A stretch of 39,042 nt of DNA from an uncultured Caryophanales bacterium (GTDB lineage: Bacteria > Bacillota_I > Bacilli_A > RF39 > UBA660), in assembly GCA_946534345.1 (NCBI GenBank), contig CAMNCL010000008.1, forward strand, positions 1 through 39,042. The letters are read 5' to 3'. A program made the translations under genes and the position numbers. The notes under the pieces were generated by a model. That model had not been told where the DNA came from, made no database searches, and worked only from the letters and a program-made list of their open reading frames with translations. Below are positions 8,192-16,002 of the stretch, one piece after another (the stretch's first letter is position 1; each line of letters starts with the position of its first letter).

Positions 8192-8890
8192 ATGAAGAAT
8201 AAAGTATATATAATAATTGGAATTGTTGTAGTAATAGGATTATTAATAGTTGCTACAGTACTTCCTACTAAAGAAAAGAAAGAAGTGAAAGTAAAAGTGG
8301 ATTTATTAGGAATAGATTATAATGTTGAAGGACATGAGACTAGTCTAAATTATGATACTACTAATCCTGTAGTCGCAATGAATATTGAAAAATATGGTTC
8401 AATAGTAATGGAATTATATCCAGAAGTTGCTCCAAATACAGTTAATAATTTTATTTCACTAGTTAAGAGTGGCTTCTATGATAATAATTCATTTCATCGT
8501 TTAGTTCCAGGATTTGTCTTACAAGGAGGAGATCCTGATGGTAATGGAACAGGAGGACCAGGATATACTATAAAAGGAGAATTCACTAATAATGGTTTTC
8601 AAAATGATTTAAAACATGACCAATGGGTATTATCTATGGCTAGAAGTCAAGAAAATGATTCTGCTGGAAGTCAATTCTTTATTTGCTTAGATGCAGCTAA
8701 TAGTTTAGATGGAGACTACGCAACATTTGGTAAAGTAATTGATGGATTTGATTCACTTAAAACAATTGAAAAAAATGAAGTAGTAGCTGATCAATCTTCT
8801 GGAAAATTACAAAATAATTTAGTTATAAAGAAAACACTAATAGATCTAAAAGGAAAAGAATATCCTGAAGTAGAGATAATTACTGAATAA
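8192..8890 (+). CDS. Membrane-anchored cyclophilin-type peptidyl-prolyl isomerase
   Basis: A 232-aa PPIase predicted to help fold exported proteins. An N-terminal hydrophobic helix (residues 4-25) without a lipobox anchors it, and the cyclophilin domain (about 60-225) would face outside. Signature segments are FHRLVPGFVLQGGDPDGNG, SMARSQENDSAGSQFFI and the DGDYATFGKVIDG end. The catalytic Arg (FHR) and the QFF site are intact. ATG 8192 follows GAGAGG; an upstream ATG at 8159 would overlap the flavoprotein gene. With several exported surface proteins in the window, a role in their folding is possible. Confidence 0.92.
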   Translation: MKNKVYIIIGIVVVIGLLIVATVLPTKEKKEVKVKVDLLGIDYNVEGHETSLNYDTTNPVVAMNIEKYGSIVMELYPEVAPNTVNNFISLVKSGFYDNNSFHRLVPGFVLQGGDPDGNGTGGPGYTIKGEFTNNGFQNDLKHDQWVLSMARSQENDSAGSQFFICLDAANSLDGDYATFGKVIDGFDSLKTIEKNEVVADQSSGKLQNNLVIKKTLIDLKGKEYPEVEIITE

Positions 8891-8920
8891 AAAAAAGATA
8901 TAAATATTTATATCTTTTTT
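8891..8920. terminator. Bidirectional terminator, perfect 30-bp palindrome
   Basis: The 30 bases are exactly self-complementary, with A6 on the left and T6 on the right. They serve the cyclophilin gene on the plus strand and the dCMP deaminase gene on the minus strand, whose stop lies inside. Confidence 0.85.
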
Positions 8921-9444
8921 ATTTCTATTTCTCTAATTACTTGATCAGGTTTTAATGATAAATTAAAATCCTTCTCAGATGACATTTCTCTATAAGCGAC
9001 TCCACAAGTATTAAACATTTTTTTTGAAGCTACTGTAGAATCACTATCCCTATATTTATCTGATAAATAGATTACTTCTTTAATACCACATTGAATAATT
9101 CTTTTAGCACATTCATTACAAGGGAATAAATCTACATAGATTCTTGCTCCTTCAAATTCTTTTTTATAACCACGGAAATTATCAATTGCATTGGCTTCTG
9201 CATGACAAACATACATATATTTAGTATCTAATGGTTTGCCTTCACGGTCCCATGGAAAATTATCATCTTCAAAACCATTAGGAGCTCCATTATAGCCACA
9301 AGACAAAACTCTGTTGTCACTACTTACAATACAAGCTCCAACTTGTGTATTAGGATCTTTACTACGACCAGCGGTTAGCTTTGCTATTCCCATAAAGTAC
9401 TCATCCCATGAAAGATAATCATTACGTTTTTTTGTTTTACTCAT
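8908..9444 (-). CDS. dCMP deaminase (ComEB-like)
   Basis: A 178-aa cytidine/deoxycytidylate deaminase-fold enzyme, predicted to convert dCMP to dUMP for thymidylate synthesis. Zinc ligands and the catalytic Glu are in CHAEANAI and FPCNECAKR. The N-terminal SWDEYFMGIAKL, DPNTQVGACIV and GYNGAPNGFEDD segments match dCMP deaminases. The start ATG 9444 (MSKTKKRN) has GGAGG 7 nt upstream; the upstream extension to 9522 has no site and lies over the promoter region. Confidence 0.93.
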   Translation of the reverse strand: MSKTKKRNDYLSWDEYFMGIAKLTAGRSKDPNTQVGACIVSSDNRVLSCGYNGAPNGFEDDNFPWDREGKPLDTKYMYVCHAEANAIDNFRGYKKEFEGARIYVDLFPCNECAKRIIQCGIKEVIYLSDKYRDSDSTVASKKMFNTCGVAYREMSSEKDFNLSLKPDQVIREIEIKKI

Positions 9445-9515
9445 ATAATACCTCCTAGTAAATAATATCATAGAAAAACTTATATTATTAACTATATAAA
9501 CTAATTTTATAAAGA

Positions 9516-9544
9516 TTGACATATTTATAAAAATATGTTATAAT
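9516..9544 (+). promoter_or_regulatory. Strong consensus promoter of the first TasA-like gene
   Basis: TTGACA (9516-9521), 17-nt spacer, TATAAT (9539-9544) with the TG of an extended -10 at 9536-9537. It is one of the closest matches to consensus in the window, which suggests high expression. Confidence 0.88.
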
Positions 9545-9592
9545 ATGCCCACATATGAAGTAGTAGGGGTTCTTCTATGTTGGGGGTTCGGT

Positions 9593-10048
9593 ATGAATAA
9601 ATTAAAAAGTGTGGTACTAGTGATACCTATAGTTTTAGGTATAATTGGATTTAATTATTCAGACATTCAAACATTAAAGTCTAAAAAAGGTATTTATTAT
9701 GATAATTTTAAATATACAGATAATGTTGAATTAATTAAAGCAGAAGGTACTGATATTAATTATAATGCTAGTTTAATTAACGTTGGAGATTATTATGAAA
9801 TAGTCTTTGATGTAATTAATGATAGTAATGTAGATATTAAAGTAACTGATTGTATTTATAATAAAGATGATTCTTATATAAACTATGAATTAACATATAG
9901 TAATGGTCAAAGAATTAATAGTGGAGACATTATTAAAAAAGGTGAATCAAAAAGAATAAAGTATTATGTTTCATATGATAAGCCAATTGTAGAAGAAAGC
10001 TATGAAGTAGATTCAAGTTTTTCAATTGGTTATGAACAAGTATTATAG
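9593..10048 (+). CDS. Exported TasA/camelysin-like protein, small divergent member
   Basis: A 151-aa protein with an N-terminal hydrophobic segment (residues 5-20) and a beta-rich domain. It is paralogous to the proteins at 11945 and 14649: all have the N-[PV]-G-D-[FY]-Y-E motif, followed by a V-D/N segment, then a Y-x-x-[YF]-x-[GS]-x-G region and a basic K/R-Y-x-V strand. It lacks the WDVHF motif of the other two, and its signal is less typical of SipW substrates. ATG 9593 follows GGGGGTT; the upstream ATG at 9545 is within the promoter. A surface or matrix role is inferred from the family. Confidence 0.65.
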   Translation: MNKLKSVVLVIPIVLGIIGFNYSDIQTLKSKKGIYYDNFKYTDNVELIKAEGTDINYNASLINVGDYYEIVFDVINDSNVDIKVTDCIYNKDDSYINYELTYSNGQRINSGDIIKKGESKRIKYYVSYDKPIVEESYEVDSSFSIGYEQVL

Positions 10049-10058
10049 GGGGATTAAT

Positions 10059-10268
10059 ATGTTGAACAAAAAAGAAAATAAAATAGTTATTGGTTTAGAT
10101 ATAGTTCAATTAATATTATTATTTTTTACATTAATAGTTTTTACATTTGTATATAAAATTGTGGCTGAACCAGTAAGATATGTATTTTTACTTGGAGATG
10201 TTTTCTTAATATATGGTTTTTCTAAAACTTTAGAGAGTATTGAAAATCATTTAAGAATAATAAAATAA
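10059..10268 (+). CDS. Small two-helix membrane protein
   Basis: A 69-aa protein made of two predicted membrane helices (about 8-32 and 38-56) and short basic ends. It begins 10 nt after the TasA-like gene, behind a GGGGGATT site, and shares its promoter and terminator. I do not recognise it. An assembly or immunity partner of the exported protein is possible, with no direct evidence. Confidence 0.65.
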   Translation: MLNKKENKIVIGLDIVQLILLFFTLIVFTFVYKIVAEPVRYVFLLGDVFLIYGFSKTLESIENHLRIIK

Positions 10269-10270
10269 TA

Positions 10271-10294
10271 AGAAATCGATAGATTTCTTTTTTA
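10271..10294 (+). terminator. Terminator before the glyS leader
   Basis: AGAAATC (10271-10277), GATA loop, GATTTCT (10282-10288), then a T run. Confidence 0.85.
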
Positions 10295-10298
10295 TTTA

Positions 10299-10327
10299 TT
10301 GACAACATTAAAAAAAGAGTTTATATT
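10299..10327 (+). promoter_or_regulatory. Promoter of the glyS T-box leader
   Basis: TTGACA (10299-10304), 17-nt spacer, TATATT (10322-10327). The transcript would begin near 10334, giving a leader of about 137 nt. Confidence 0.8.
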
Positions 10328-10333
10328 TAATGC

Positions 10334-10457
10334 ATAAGTGCGATGACGGGTGTGGAAAGCCTAACAGCAGTATAGATTAAAGCTGATTCTTCTAGAATAA
10401 GTAAGGTGGAACCGCGGGTATTACTCGTCCTTACAAAATTCTAGAAGTTTTTATTTT
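10334..10457 (+). promoter_or_regulatory. T-box riboswitch of glyS, unusually compact
   Basis: The T-box core AAGGTGGAACCGCGGG is at 10403-10418, and its flanks TAAGG/CCTTA close the antiterminator. The variable base in TGGA is A, which would pair with discriminator U73 of tRNA-Gly, in agreement with the gene. The terminator stem is CTTCTAGAAT (10389-10398) with ATTCTAGAAG (10438-10447), then a T run. Only about 70 nt lie between the predicted transcript start and the T-box core, less than half of a usual Stem I-III region. I could not place a specifier loop with confidence; GGA or GGT near 10350-10355 are options. Confidence 0.85.
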
Positions 10458-10470
10458 TTAGGAGGTAATT

Positions 10471-11850
10471 ATGAAAGATTTAACAATGGAAAAAATAGTT
10501 AATTATTGTAAACAATATGGATTTGTTTATCAAGGATCTGAAATATATGGAGGACTAGCTAATTCTTGGGATTATGGTCCTTTAGGTAAAGAAATAAAAG
10601 AAAATATTAAAAGAGCATGGTGGAAAAAGTTTATCCAAGAAGAAAGAAATAGCTTTGGAATAGATGCGGCTATTATAATGAATCCACAAGTTTGGGTAGC
10701 TTCAGGTCATGTTGCTAGTTTCTCAGATCCATTAATTGATTGTAAGGCATGTAAGAGTAGACATCGTGCAGATAAATTAATTGAAGACTTTACTGAAGGA
10801 AAAGAAACAGGAGATGGATGGGATAATAAAAAGTTAGAAAAGTTTATTAGTGATAATAAAGTTCCTTGTCCTAAATGTGGAAAAAGTGATTTTACTGGAA
10901 TCCGTCAATTTAATTTATTATTTGAAACACATATGGGTGTTACTGAAGATTCTTCATCTAAAGTATATTTAAGAGGAGAAACTGCTCAAGGAATATTCGT
11001 TAATTATAATAATGTTTTAAGAAGTGGTAGAGCTAAAATACCATTTGGTATAGGACAAATTGGAAAAGCTTTTAGAAATGAAATTACTCCAGGAAACTTT
11101 ATCTTTAGAACTCGTGAATTTGAACAAATGGAATATGAATTCTTCTGTAAACCAGATACTGATTTAGAATGGCATGCTTATTGGAAACAAAAATGTTTGG
11201 ATTTCTTAAAAGAAGTTGGTTTAAAAGAAGAGAATTTAAAATATCGTGACCACTCTCCAGAAGAATTATCATTCTATAGTAAAGCAACTACAGATATTGA
11301 ATATAAATATCCAATGGGTTGGGGAGAATTATGGGGAATTGCAGATCGTACTGATTACGATTTATCAGTTCATGAAAAACATTCTAAAACTGAATTAAGA
11401 TATCTAGATCCAGAAACAAATGAAAAATATATTCCATATGTTGTAGAACCAAGTGTAGGTGTTGATAGATTATTCTTAGCATTGATTTGTGATGCTTATG
11501 ATGAAGAAGAGATTGCAGAGGGTGATACTAGAGAAGTATTACATATAATTCCTAGTTTAGCTGCTTATAAAGTTGCAGTATTACCATTAGTAAAGAAATA
11601 TCATTCAGAAAAAGCACTAGAAGTATTTAATGATTTATCAAAACATTTTATGACTACATATGATGAATCAGGTTCTATTGGAAAAAGATATAGAAGAGAA
11701 GATGCTATTGGTACACCATGGTGTATTACAATAGATGATGAAACTATTAATAATGGTACAGTTACTATTAGAGATAGAGATACAATGAAACAAGAAACAA
11801 TAGAACTAAGTAAAGTGATTGAATACATAAAAGAAAGAATTAATTTTTAA
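10471..11850 (+). CDS. glyS: Glycyl-tRNA synthetase, homodimeric type
   Basis: A class II synthetase of 459 aa, of the alpha2 type shared with archaea and eukaryotes rather than the bacterial alpha2beta2 type. The start MEKIVNYCKQYGFVYQGSEI and the YGPLGKEIKENIK segment are typical. A zinc-binding insertion has CKACKSRH and CPKCGK. Motif 2 is in FRNEITPGNFIFRTREFEQM, motif 3 is GVDRLFLAL, and the C-terminal anticodon-binding domain follows. ATG 10471 has GGAGG 5 nt upstream. The T-box leader makes expression depend on uncharged tRNA-Gly. Confidence 0.98.
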   Translation: MKDLTMEKIVNYCKQYGFVYQGSEIYGGLANSWDYGPLGKEIKENIKRAWWKKFIQEERNSFGIDAAIIMNPQVWVASGHVASFSDPLIDCKACKSRHRADKLIEDFTEGKETGDGWDNKKLEKFISDNKVPCPKCGKSDFTGIRQFNLLFETHMGVTEDSSSKVYLRGETAQGIFVNYNNVLRSGRAKIPFGIGQIGKAFRNEITPGNFIFRTREFEQMEYEFFCKPDTDLEWHAYWKQKCLDFLKEVGLKEENLKYRDHSPEELSFYSKATTDIEYKYPMGWGELWGIADRTDYDLSVHEKHSKTELRYLDPETNEKYIPYVVEPSVGVDRLFLALICDAYDEEEIAEGDTREVLHIIPSLAAYKVAVLPLVKKYHSEKALEVFNDLSKHFMTTYDESGSIGKRYRREDAIGTPWCITIDDETINNGTVTIRDRDTMKQETIELSKVIEYIKERINF

Positions 11851-11860
11851 TTCTTTTTTT
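11833..11860 (+). terminator. Terminator of glyS
   Basis: A GAATTAA/TTAATTC type hairpin spanning the stop codon, followed by a run of seven T. Confidence 0.75.
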
Positions 11861-11891
11861 ATGTAAACCGGTATAAAAAGCTATAAAATAA

Positions 11892-11920
11892 TTGCATTGT
11901 AAAAATTAATATTATATAAT
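11892..11920 (+). promoter_or_regulatory. Promoter of the TasA-like/SipW-like operon
   Basis: TTGCAT (11892-11897), 17-nt spacer, TATAAT (11915-11920). A strong AGGAGG site follows at 11934-11939. Confidence 0.75.
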
Positions 11921-11944
11921 TATATTAGAAAATAGGAGGATGTT

Positions 11945-12502
11945 ATGATGAGAAAAAATAATAAAAAGAAAAAGAAAGTTTTAAGTGTATTAGTATTACT
12001 ATTATTAGTCTTAGGAGTCTCAATTGGGTATGCTATATTGACACAAACATTAGCAATTAATGGTACTTCTAGAATTGGTGTTTCTACTTGGGATGTACAT
12101 TTTGAAAATGTAGCAGTAACAACTGGAAGTGTAACTGCAACTACTGCACCAGTTGCTGCCGCAGCTGATAAAAAGACTACACTTACTTATGCAGTAGATC
12201 TTAATAATCCTGGAGATTTTTATGAATTTACTGTAGATGTAGTAAATGGTGGAAGTATTGACGCTAAACTAAGCGCAGTTCCAACTATAAGTGGTGTATC
12301 ATCAACTCAAGATGATTATGTTAATTATTCATTTACTAATTCTGATGGTACTGCAGTAACTGCAGGACAAACTATTGCAGCAGGAGCTAGTAAAAAATAT
12401 AAAGTACGTGTAGAATTTGATAGTAATATAACAGCAGATAAATTACCAACAAGCGCTCAAACTTTGAATTTAACTGCATCTATGAACTGGGTTCAAGCAT
12501 AA
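11945..12502 (+). CDS. Exported TasA/camelysin-like protein (SipW-type substrate)
   Basis: A 185-aa protein with a highly basic N-terminus, a long hydrophobic core (about 13-31) and a SipW-substrate-like region around GYAILTQTLAINGT, then a beta-rich domain. The domain starts with the WDVHF motif, has an Ala/Thr-rich loop, the NPGDFYEFTVDV motif and ends in a Trp-containing strand. TasA and camelysin family members form surface fibres or biofilm matrix protein. It is rich in Ala, Thr, Ser and Val, unlike its Lys-rich neighbours, which fits a secreted structural protein. It lies upstream of the SipW-type peptidase at 12622 and is its likely substrate. The ATG at 11948 is an alternative start. 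Confidence 0.8.
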   Translation: MMRKNNKKKKKVLSVLVLLLLVLGVSIGYAILTQTLAINGTSRIGVSTWDVHFENVAVTTGSVTATTAPVAAAADKKTTLTYAVDLNNPGDFYEFTVDVVNGGSIDAKLSAVPTISGVSSTQDDYVNYSFTNSDGTAVTAGQTIAAGASKKYKVRVEFDSNITADKLPTSAQTLNLTASMNWVQA

Positions 12503-12518
12503 TAAAAATATAAATTAT

Positions 12519-12598
12519 ACAAAGTAACTACTGAGAAGTAGTTTCTTTGTAATTATGTATGTCTATTATTACGATAATAGGTGTATTTAATTACAAAG
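12519..12598 (+). promoter_or_regulatory. Structured intergenic RNA between TasA-like and SipW-like genes
   Basis: Three nested structures are visible. Hairpin 1 is ACAAAG-AACTACT (12519-12532) with AGTAGTT-CTTTGT (12537-12550), 13 pairs and one T-T mismatch, with no T tail. Hairpin 2 is CTATTAT (12563-12569) with ATAATAG (12574-12580), loop TACG. The 3' arm of hairpin 1 (12545-12555) is also exactly complementary to TAATTACAAAG at 12588-12598, 23 nt before the sipW-like start. Hairpin 1 and the long pairing exclude each other. This could tune peptidase expression relative to its substrate. Confidence 0.6.
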
Positions 12599-12621
12599 AA
12601 GAGAATAATAGAGGGAAAAAT

Positions 12622-13770
12622 ATGACAAAGAGAAGTATTAAAAATTATATTTTGTTATTTCTATTTGTTGCATATATGATTGTTTATAAAGCATTTTTAT
12701 TTACAAACTATATGAAGTATTCAGAAATGATAAATGTCTCTTTTCTAGCTATACTTTTATGTGTTTCTATTATATTATTGGGATTTAGAAAATGTAAAAA
12801 CAATTACATGAGTCAAAATATTACACAAATATTATTAATCTATTTAATGATTACATTTGCACTCATGTATGGTTTGGGATTATTTACGGGTTTTCTACAA
12901 AATGCTTATTCAAGATCAGCTGTTGGACTGTTAAATAATATATGTGCTCCAATATTAATAATTGCTTTAATAGAACTAATTAGATATGTAGTAATATGGG
13001 CAAATAGAGATAAAAAATTATATGTTGTTTTAATTACAATAGCAATTACTTTATTTGAAATTATTATTGGAAGAAGAAGCATACCATTTAATAATTTAGA
13101 AGAGTTATTTAGAATGAGTGCTACTTTTATTATTCCAGTAATAATTAAGAATGGAGTATTAAGTTATTTATGTTATCATGTGGGTTATAAAATACCAATG
13201 ATCTATCGTATGATAATGGATGTTTATGTATTCATAGTACCTGTTATCCCTAATTATGGAGAATATATACAATCATTAATATTGATATCATTGCCGATAA
13301 TAATATATATAAGTGCTTTCTCTTTAATAGATGAAAGAAATCAAAAAGTTGAACATATATTTACTAAGACTAATTTTACTTTGTTAGATGTCCCAGTGGC
13401 AGTAATAATAGTAGTCTTAGCTTGTTTAATATCGGGATTCTTCCCACATTTTATGATGGGTATAGGTTCTGAATCAATGAGCCCTAAGATTAATAAGGGT
13501 GATGCAGTAATAATAGAAAAATATAATGGAAAAAAAGAATTAAAAAAAGGTCAAATAATCGCTTATAAAAGAGATGAAAAAATAATTGTACATAGGATTA
13601 AGGATATTACTAAACAAAAAGGAAAAACAGTTTATGTAACTAAAGGTGATACTAATAAGAGTGTTGATTCAAAGGTAGTTACAAAAAAAGATATCCAAGG
13701 TGTAGTAATTGTAAGAATTCCTTTAATCGCCTATCCTACAGTATGGTTAAGTGAATTATTTTATGGTTAG
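12622..13770 (+). CDS. SipW-type signal peptidase I with polytopic N-terminal region
   Basis: A 382-aa membrane protease of the archaeal/ER-type signal peptidase group. Residues 1 to about 270 hold roughly seven predicted membrane helices, far more than the one or two in ordinary SipW. The catalytic domain follows the last helix: Ser285 in GIGSESMSP, then KINKGDAVII, IIAYKR and His324 in IIVHRIKDI, where a Lys-type enzyme would have Lys. GDTNKSVDS supplies the Asp region. Ser/His/Asp chemistry marks SipW-like enzymes, which cut TasA-like proteins. ATG 12622 (MTKRSIKN) has AGAGGG; an ATG at 12559 would translate the structured RNA. TasA-like genes flank it on both sides. Confidence 0.85.
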   Translation: MTKRSIKNYILLFLFVAYMIVYKAFLFTNYMKYSEMINVSFLAILLCVSIILLGFRKCKNNYMSQNITQILLIYLMITFALMYGLGLFTGFLQNAYSRSAVGLLNNICAPILIIALIELIRYVVIWANRDKKLYVVLITIAITLFEIIIGRRSIPFNNLEELFRMSATFIIPVIIKNGVLSYLCYHVGYKIPMIYRMIMDVYVFIVPVIPNYGEYIQSLILISLPIIIYISAFSLIDERNQKVEHIFTKTNFTLLDVPVAVIIVVLACLISGFFPHFMMGIGSESMSPKINKGDAVIIEKYNGKKELKKGQIIAYKRDEKIIVHRIKDITKQKGKTVYVTKGDTNKSVDSKVVTKKDIQGVVIVRIPLIAYPTVWLSELFYG

Positions 13771-13781
13771 GAGTGATTTTC

Positions 13782-14624
13782 ATGCAAAAGTATCTTAAAG
13801 GAATATTATTTATAGTAGGAGCTGTTGCTTTATTAATAATTGGATTAGTTCTTAAAAATACAGATTATGCAGGTTATGCTATTCTTGGATTTACAGGAGC
13901 TGGTATATTATGTGTACTTGGTGTATTTTCACTATTTACTAGTAGTAATCCTACTAAATTATATGATAGTAAAGTTAGAAATTTACTAAATACATATGAT
14001 TCTATTTTAGTACAAAGTAATAGTGTTCCATCTTTAGAGGGTAGAAATATAGTTAATCTAGAGAGAATGGAAGACTTAGTAGATGCTCAATTAGAATTAA
14101 GAAAACCAATTTGTTATTTAAAACAAACTGAATCTTGTTCATTTATTCTTTTAGATGAAAAAGAAGCTTATGTCTATGTTGAAAAATTAAACGATGATGT
14201 AATATCTCCAGTAGAAATAGAATTAAATAATCTACGTATAAAAGAAAAAGATAAAGATGATATGGATTCTGAAATGTTAAAAGGTATAGATAAAACTACT
14301 ATTGTTAAATTATCTAATCGTAAGAGTTATAAAGTCTCTCCTGTACGTAAGAAAACAGTAGAAAATACTGAAGAAGAAAAGACTGAGGAAGTAAAAGAAG
14401 AAGAAAAAGCTCAAGAACCTGAGAATGTTGAAATGCATCCAGTAAACGATAATTTAGTACAACCAGAAGTAGAAAAAGAAGATGAGTATAAATTCCAAAT
14501 AAATCCAGAAGAAATTGCTAAAGCACAAGAAGAAATAAATGTTGAAGGAACAACAGAACCTTCAAACGAAGAAGTAGTAGAGAAAAAAGAATCTCACATT
14601 AGAGAGGATGAAGAGATAATATAA
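13782..14624 (+). CDS. Membrane protein with DUF5305-like cytoplasmic tail
   Basis: A 280-aa protein with two predicted membrane helices (about 5-24 and 30-50) and a cytoplasmic region. Residues about 62-130 (KVRNLLNTYDSILVQ, then MEDLVDAQLELRKPICYL, then EAYVYVEKL) align with the C-terminal part of the 29698 protein (ILKEHDDDIVNA, FNELLDARHLLNQPIIY, KAFKYVLKD). I know this module from DUF5305 proteins that accompany SipW genes. The last 100 residues are Glu/Lys-rich. The start ATG 13782 lies 11 nt after the peptidase stop, with AGGAG overlapping that stop, so the two are in one operon. Confidence 0.65.
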   Translation: MQKYLKGILFIVGAVALLIIGLVLKNTDYAGYAILGFTGAGILCVLGVFSLFTSSNPTKLYDSKVRNLLNTYDSILVQSNSVPSLEGRNIVNLERMEDLVDAQLELRKPICYLKQTESCSFILLDEKEAYVYVEKLNDDVISPVEIELNNLRIKEKDKDDMDSEMLKGIDKTTIVKLSNRKSYKVSPVRKKTVENTEEEKTEEVKEEEKAQEPENVEMHPVNDNLVQPEVEKEDEYKFQINPEEIAKAQEEINVEGTTEPSNEEVVEKKESHIREDEEII

Positions 14625-14648
14625 GCTACTACTAAAGGTGGTGCTAAT

Positions 14649-15947
14649 ATGGCTTTTAAAAGAAGATTAAAATTTGATAAAAGAATCAAACATAAAAAGA
14701 AAATGGAAGTATTATACATACTTCTTTTTGTCATTTTTGCATCTTTAGGAATAGGGTATTCTTATATTAGTACTAATCTAAATATAAATGGAACAGCTAA
14801 TGTAACTGCAGCTAAATGGGATGTGCATTTTACTAATTTAAGTGTTACAGAAGGATCAGTTACTGCGACAACACCAGCTAATATCACAAGTGCTACTACG
14901 GTAGAATTTGCAGCTACACTAGAAAATCCTGGAGACTATTATGAATTTAGTGTAGATGTAACAAACCAAGGTACAATGGATGCGATGATAGATAGCTTTT
15001 CTCTTGAACCAACACTAACTACAGCACAAAAGAAATACTTAGAATATAAAGGAACATATAGTGATGGAGTAGAGTTGGAGAATAAGCAAGAGTTAAAAGC
15101 AGGTGCAACAGAAAGTTTAAAAGTAAGATTTAGCTATATTGAAAATGAAGATAAAACAAATTATCCAATTGAGGATCAATCGTATAATGTATCATTTGGT
15201 ATGACTTATACGCAGGCAGATGATAGTGCAGTAACGATTGATCATTCGTTTTCAGGTCATCCCTGGGAAGTAATAATTAATAATGTTCGTTCTGGAAATA
15301 CAAATAATTATAATGTGGGAGATACAAAGACAATAGATATGGGAATATTTGGAACACACACGTTAAGAATAGCCAATATGAGTACACCAGCAGAATGCTC
15401 TACAGCAGGATTCTCACAAAGTGCCTGTGGATTTGTCTTAGAATTTGCAGATATAATTACGACACATGTAATGAATTCAACATATACAAATGTTGGAGGT
15501 TGGCCAGCAAGTGAAATGAGAACATATGTAAATAATGATATATATAGTGCACTACCATCCGAATTATGGAACGGAATAATAGATACAGCAGTAGTATCAG
15601 GACATGGAATAACTGCTGGAGAGGTCAATTTCACTTCAACTGATAAATTATACTTACTTAGTACTAAAGAGGTATGGGGAAAAGAAGGAACATCTAGTAT
15701 AATCAATGAAGACAGCGCAGAAGCAGAGACAAGACAATTAGACTATTATAGTATCAAAGGTGTTACTACAAACAATTATTTAGATGTAATAAAAAAATAT
15801 AATGGATCAAATTCTATGTGGTGGTTGCGTTCAGCCCACAATTTCGGTTCTACAAGTTGTTTCTTCTATGTACGTAGTGGAGGAGATTGGGATTATCGTG
15901 ATGCTGATAGTACTATTGGAGTATCGCCAGCTTTCCGAATAGGGTAA
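14649..15947 (+). CDS. Exported TasA/camelysin-like protein with C-terminal DUF6273-like domain
   Basis: A 432-aa exported protein. A basic N-terminus and hydrophobic helix (about 19-37, GIGYSYIS) lead to a TasA/camelysin-like domain (about 40-200) with WDVHF, NPGDYYEFSVDV and a tyrosine-rich end. Residues about 200-432 form a second domain with HPWEVIINNVRSG, NTKTI-type turns, the WPASEMRTYVNN helix, SMWWLRSAH and a final GVSPAFRIG. These last two motifs are the signature of DUF6273, a lectin-like-looking domain common on surface proteins of gut Firmicutes. ATG 14649 has GGTGGTG. It is probably a SipW-type substrate; the C-terminal domain may bind a ligand or display on the fibre. Confidence 0.75.
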   Translation: MAFKRRLKFDKRIKHKKKMEVLYILLFVIFASLGIGYSYISTNLNINGTANVTAAKWDVHFTNLSVTEGSVTATTPANITSATTVEFAATLENPGDYYEFSVDVTNQGTMDAMIDSFSLEPTLTTAQKKYLEYKGTYSDGVELENKQELKAGATESLKVRFSYIENEDKTNYPIEDQSYNVSFGMTYTQADDSAVTIDHSFSGHPWEVIINNVRSGNTNNYNVGDTKTIDMGIFGTHTLRIANMSTPAECSTAGFSQSACGFVLEFADIITTHVMNSTYTNVGGWPASEMRTYVNNDIYSALPSELWNGIIDTAVVSGHGITAGEVNFTSTDKLYLLSTKEVWGKEGTSSIINEDSAEAETRQLDYYSIKGVTTNNYLDVIKKYNGSNSMWWLRSAHNFGSTSCFFYVRSGGDWDYRDADSTIGVSPAFRIG

Positions 15948-15980
15948 GAAGAGGTGGATTGTTCTACCTTCTTTTTTTTG
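15946..15980 (+). terminator. Terminator of the SipW/TasA-like operon
   Basis: AGAAG-GGT pairs with ACCTTCT (with a small bulge), then eight T. It overlaps the stop codon at 15945-15947. Confidence 0.65.
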
Positions 15981-15987
15981 CTATAAT
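15959..15987 (+). promoter_or_regulatory. Promoter of the glutamine amidotransferase gene
   Basis: TTGTTC (15959-15964), 17-nt spacer, TATAAT (15982-15987) with an extended -10 TG at 15979-15980. The -35 and spacer lie inside the preceding terminator. Confidence 0.7.
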
Positions 15988-16002
15988 TTAAATGGTGATA
16001 GT

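Noticed and set aside
15308-15706. Minus-strand reading frame of 132 aa
   Set aside because: Antisense to the DUF6273-like domain, without SD, promoter or recognisable product.
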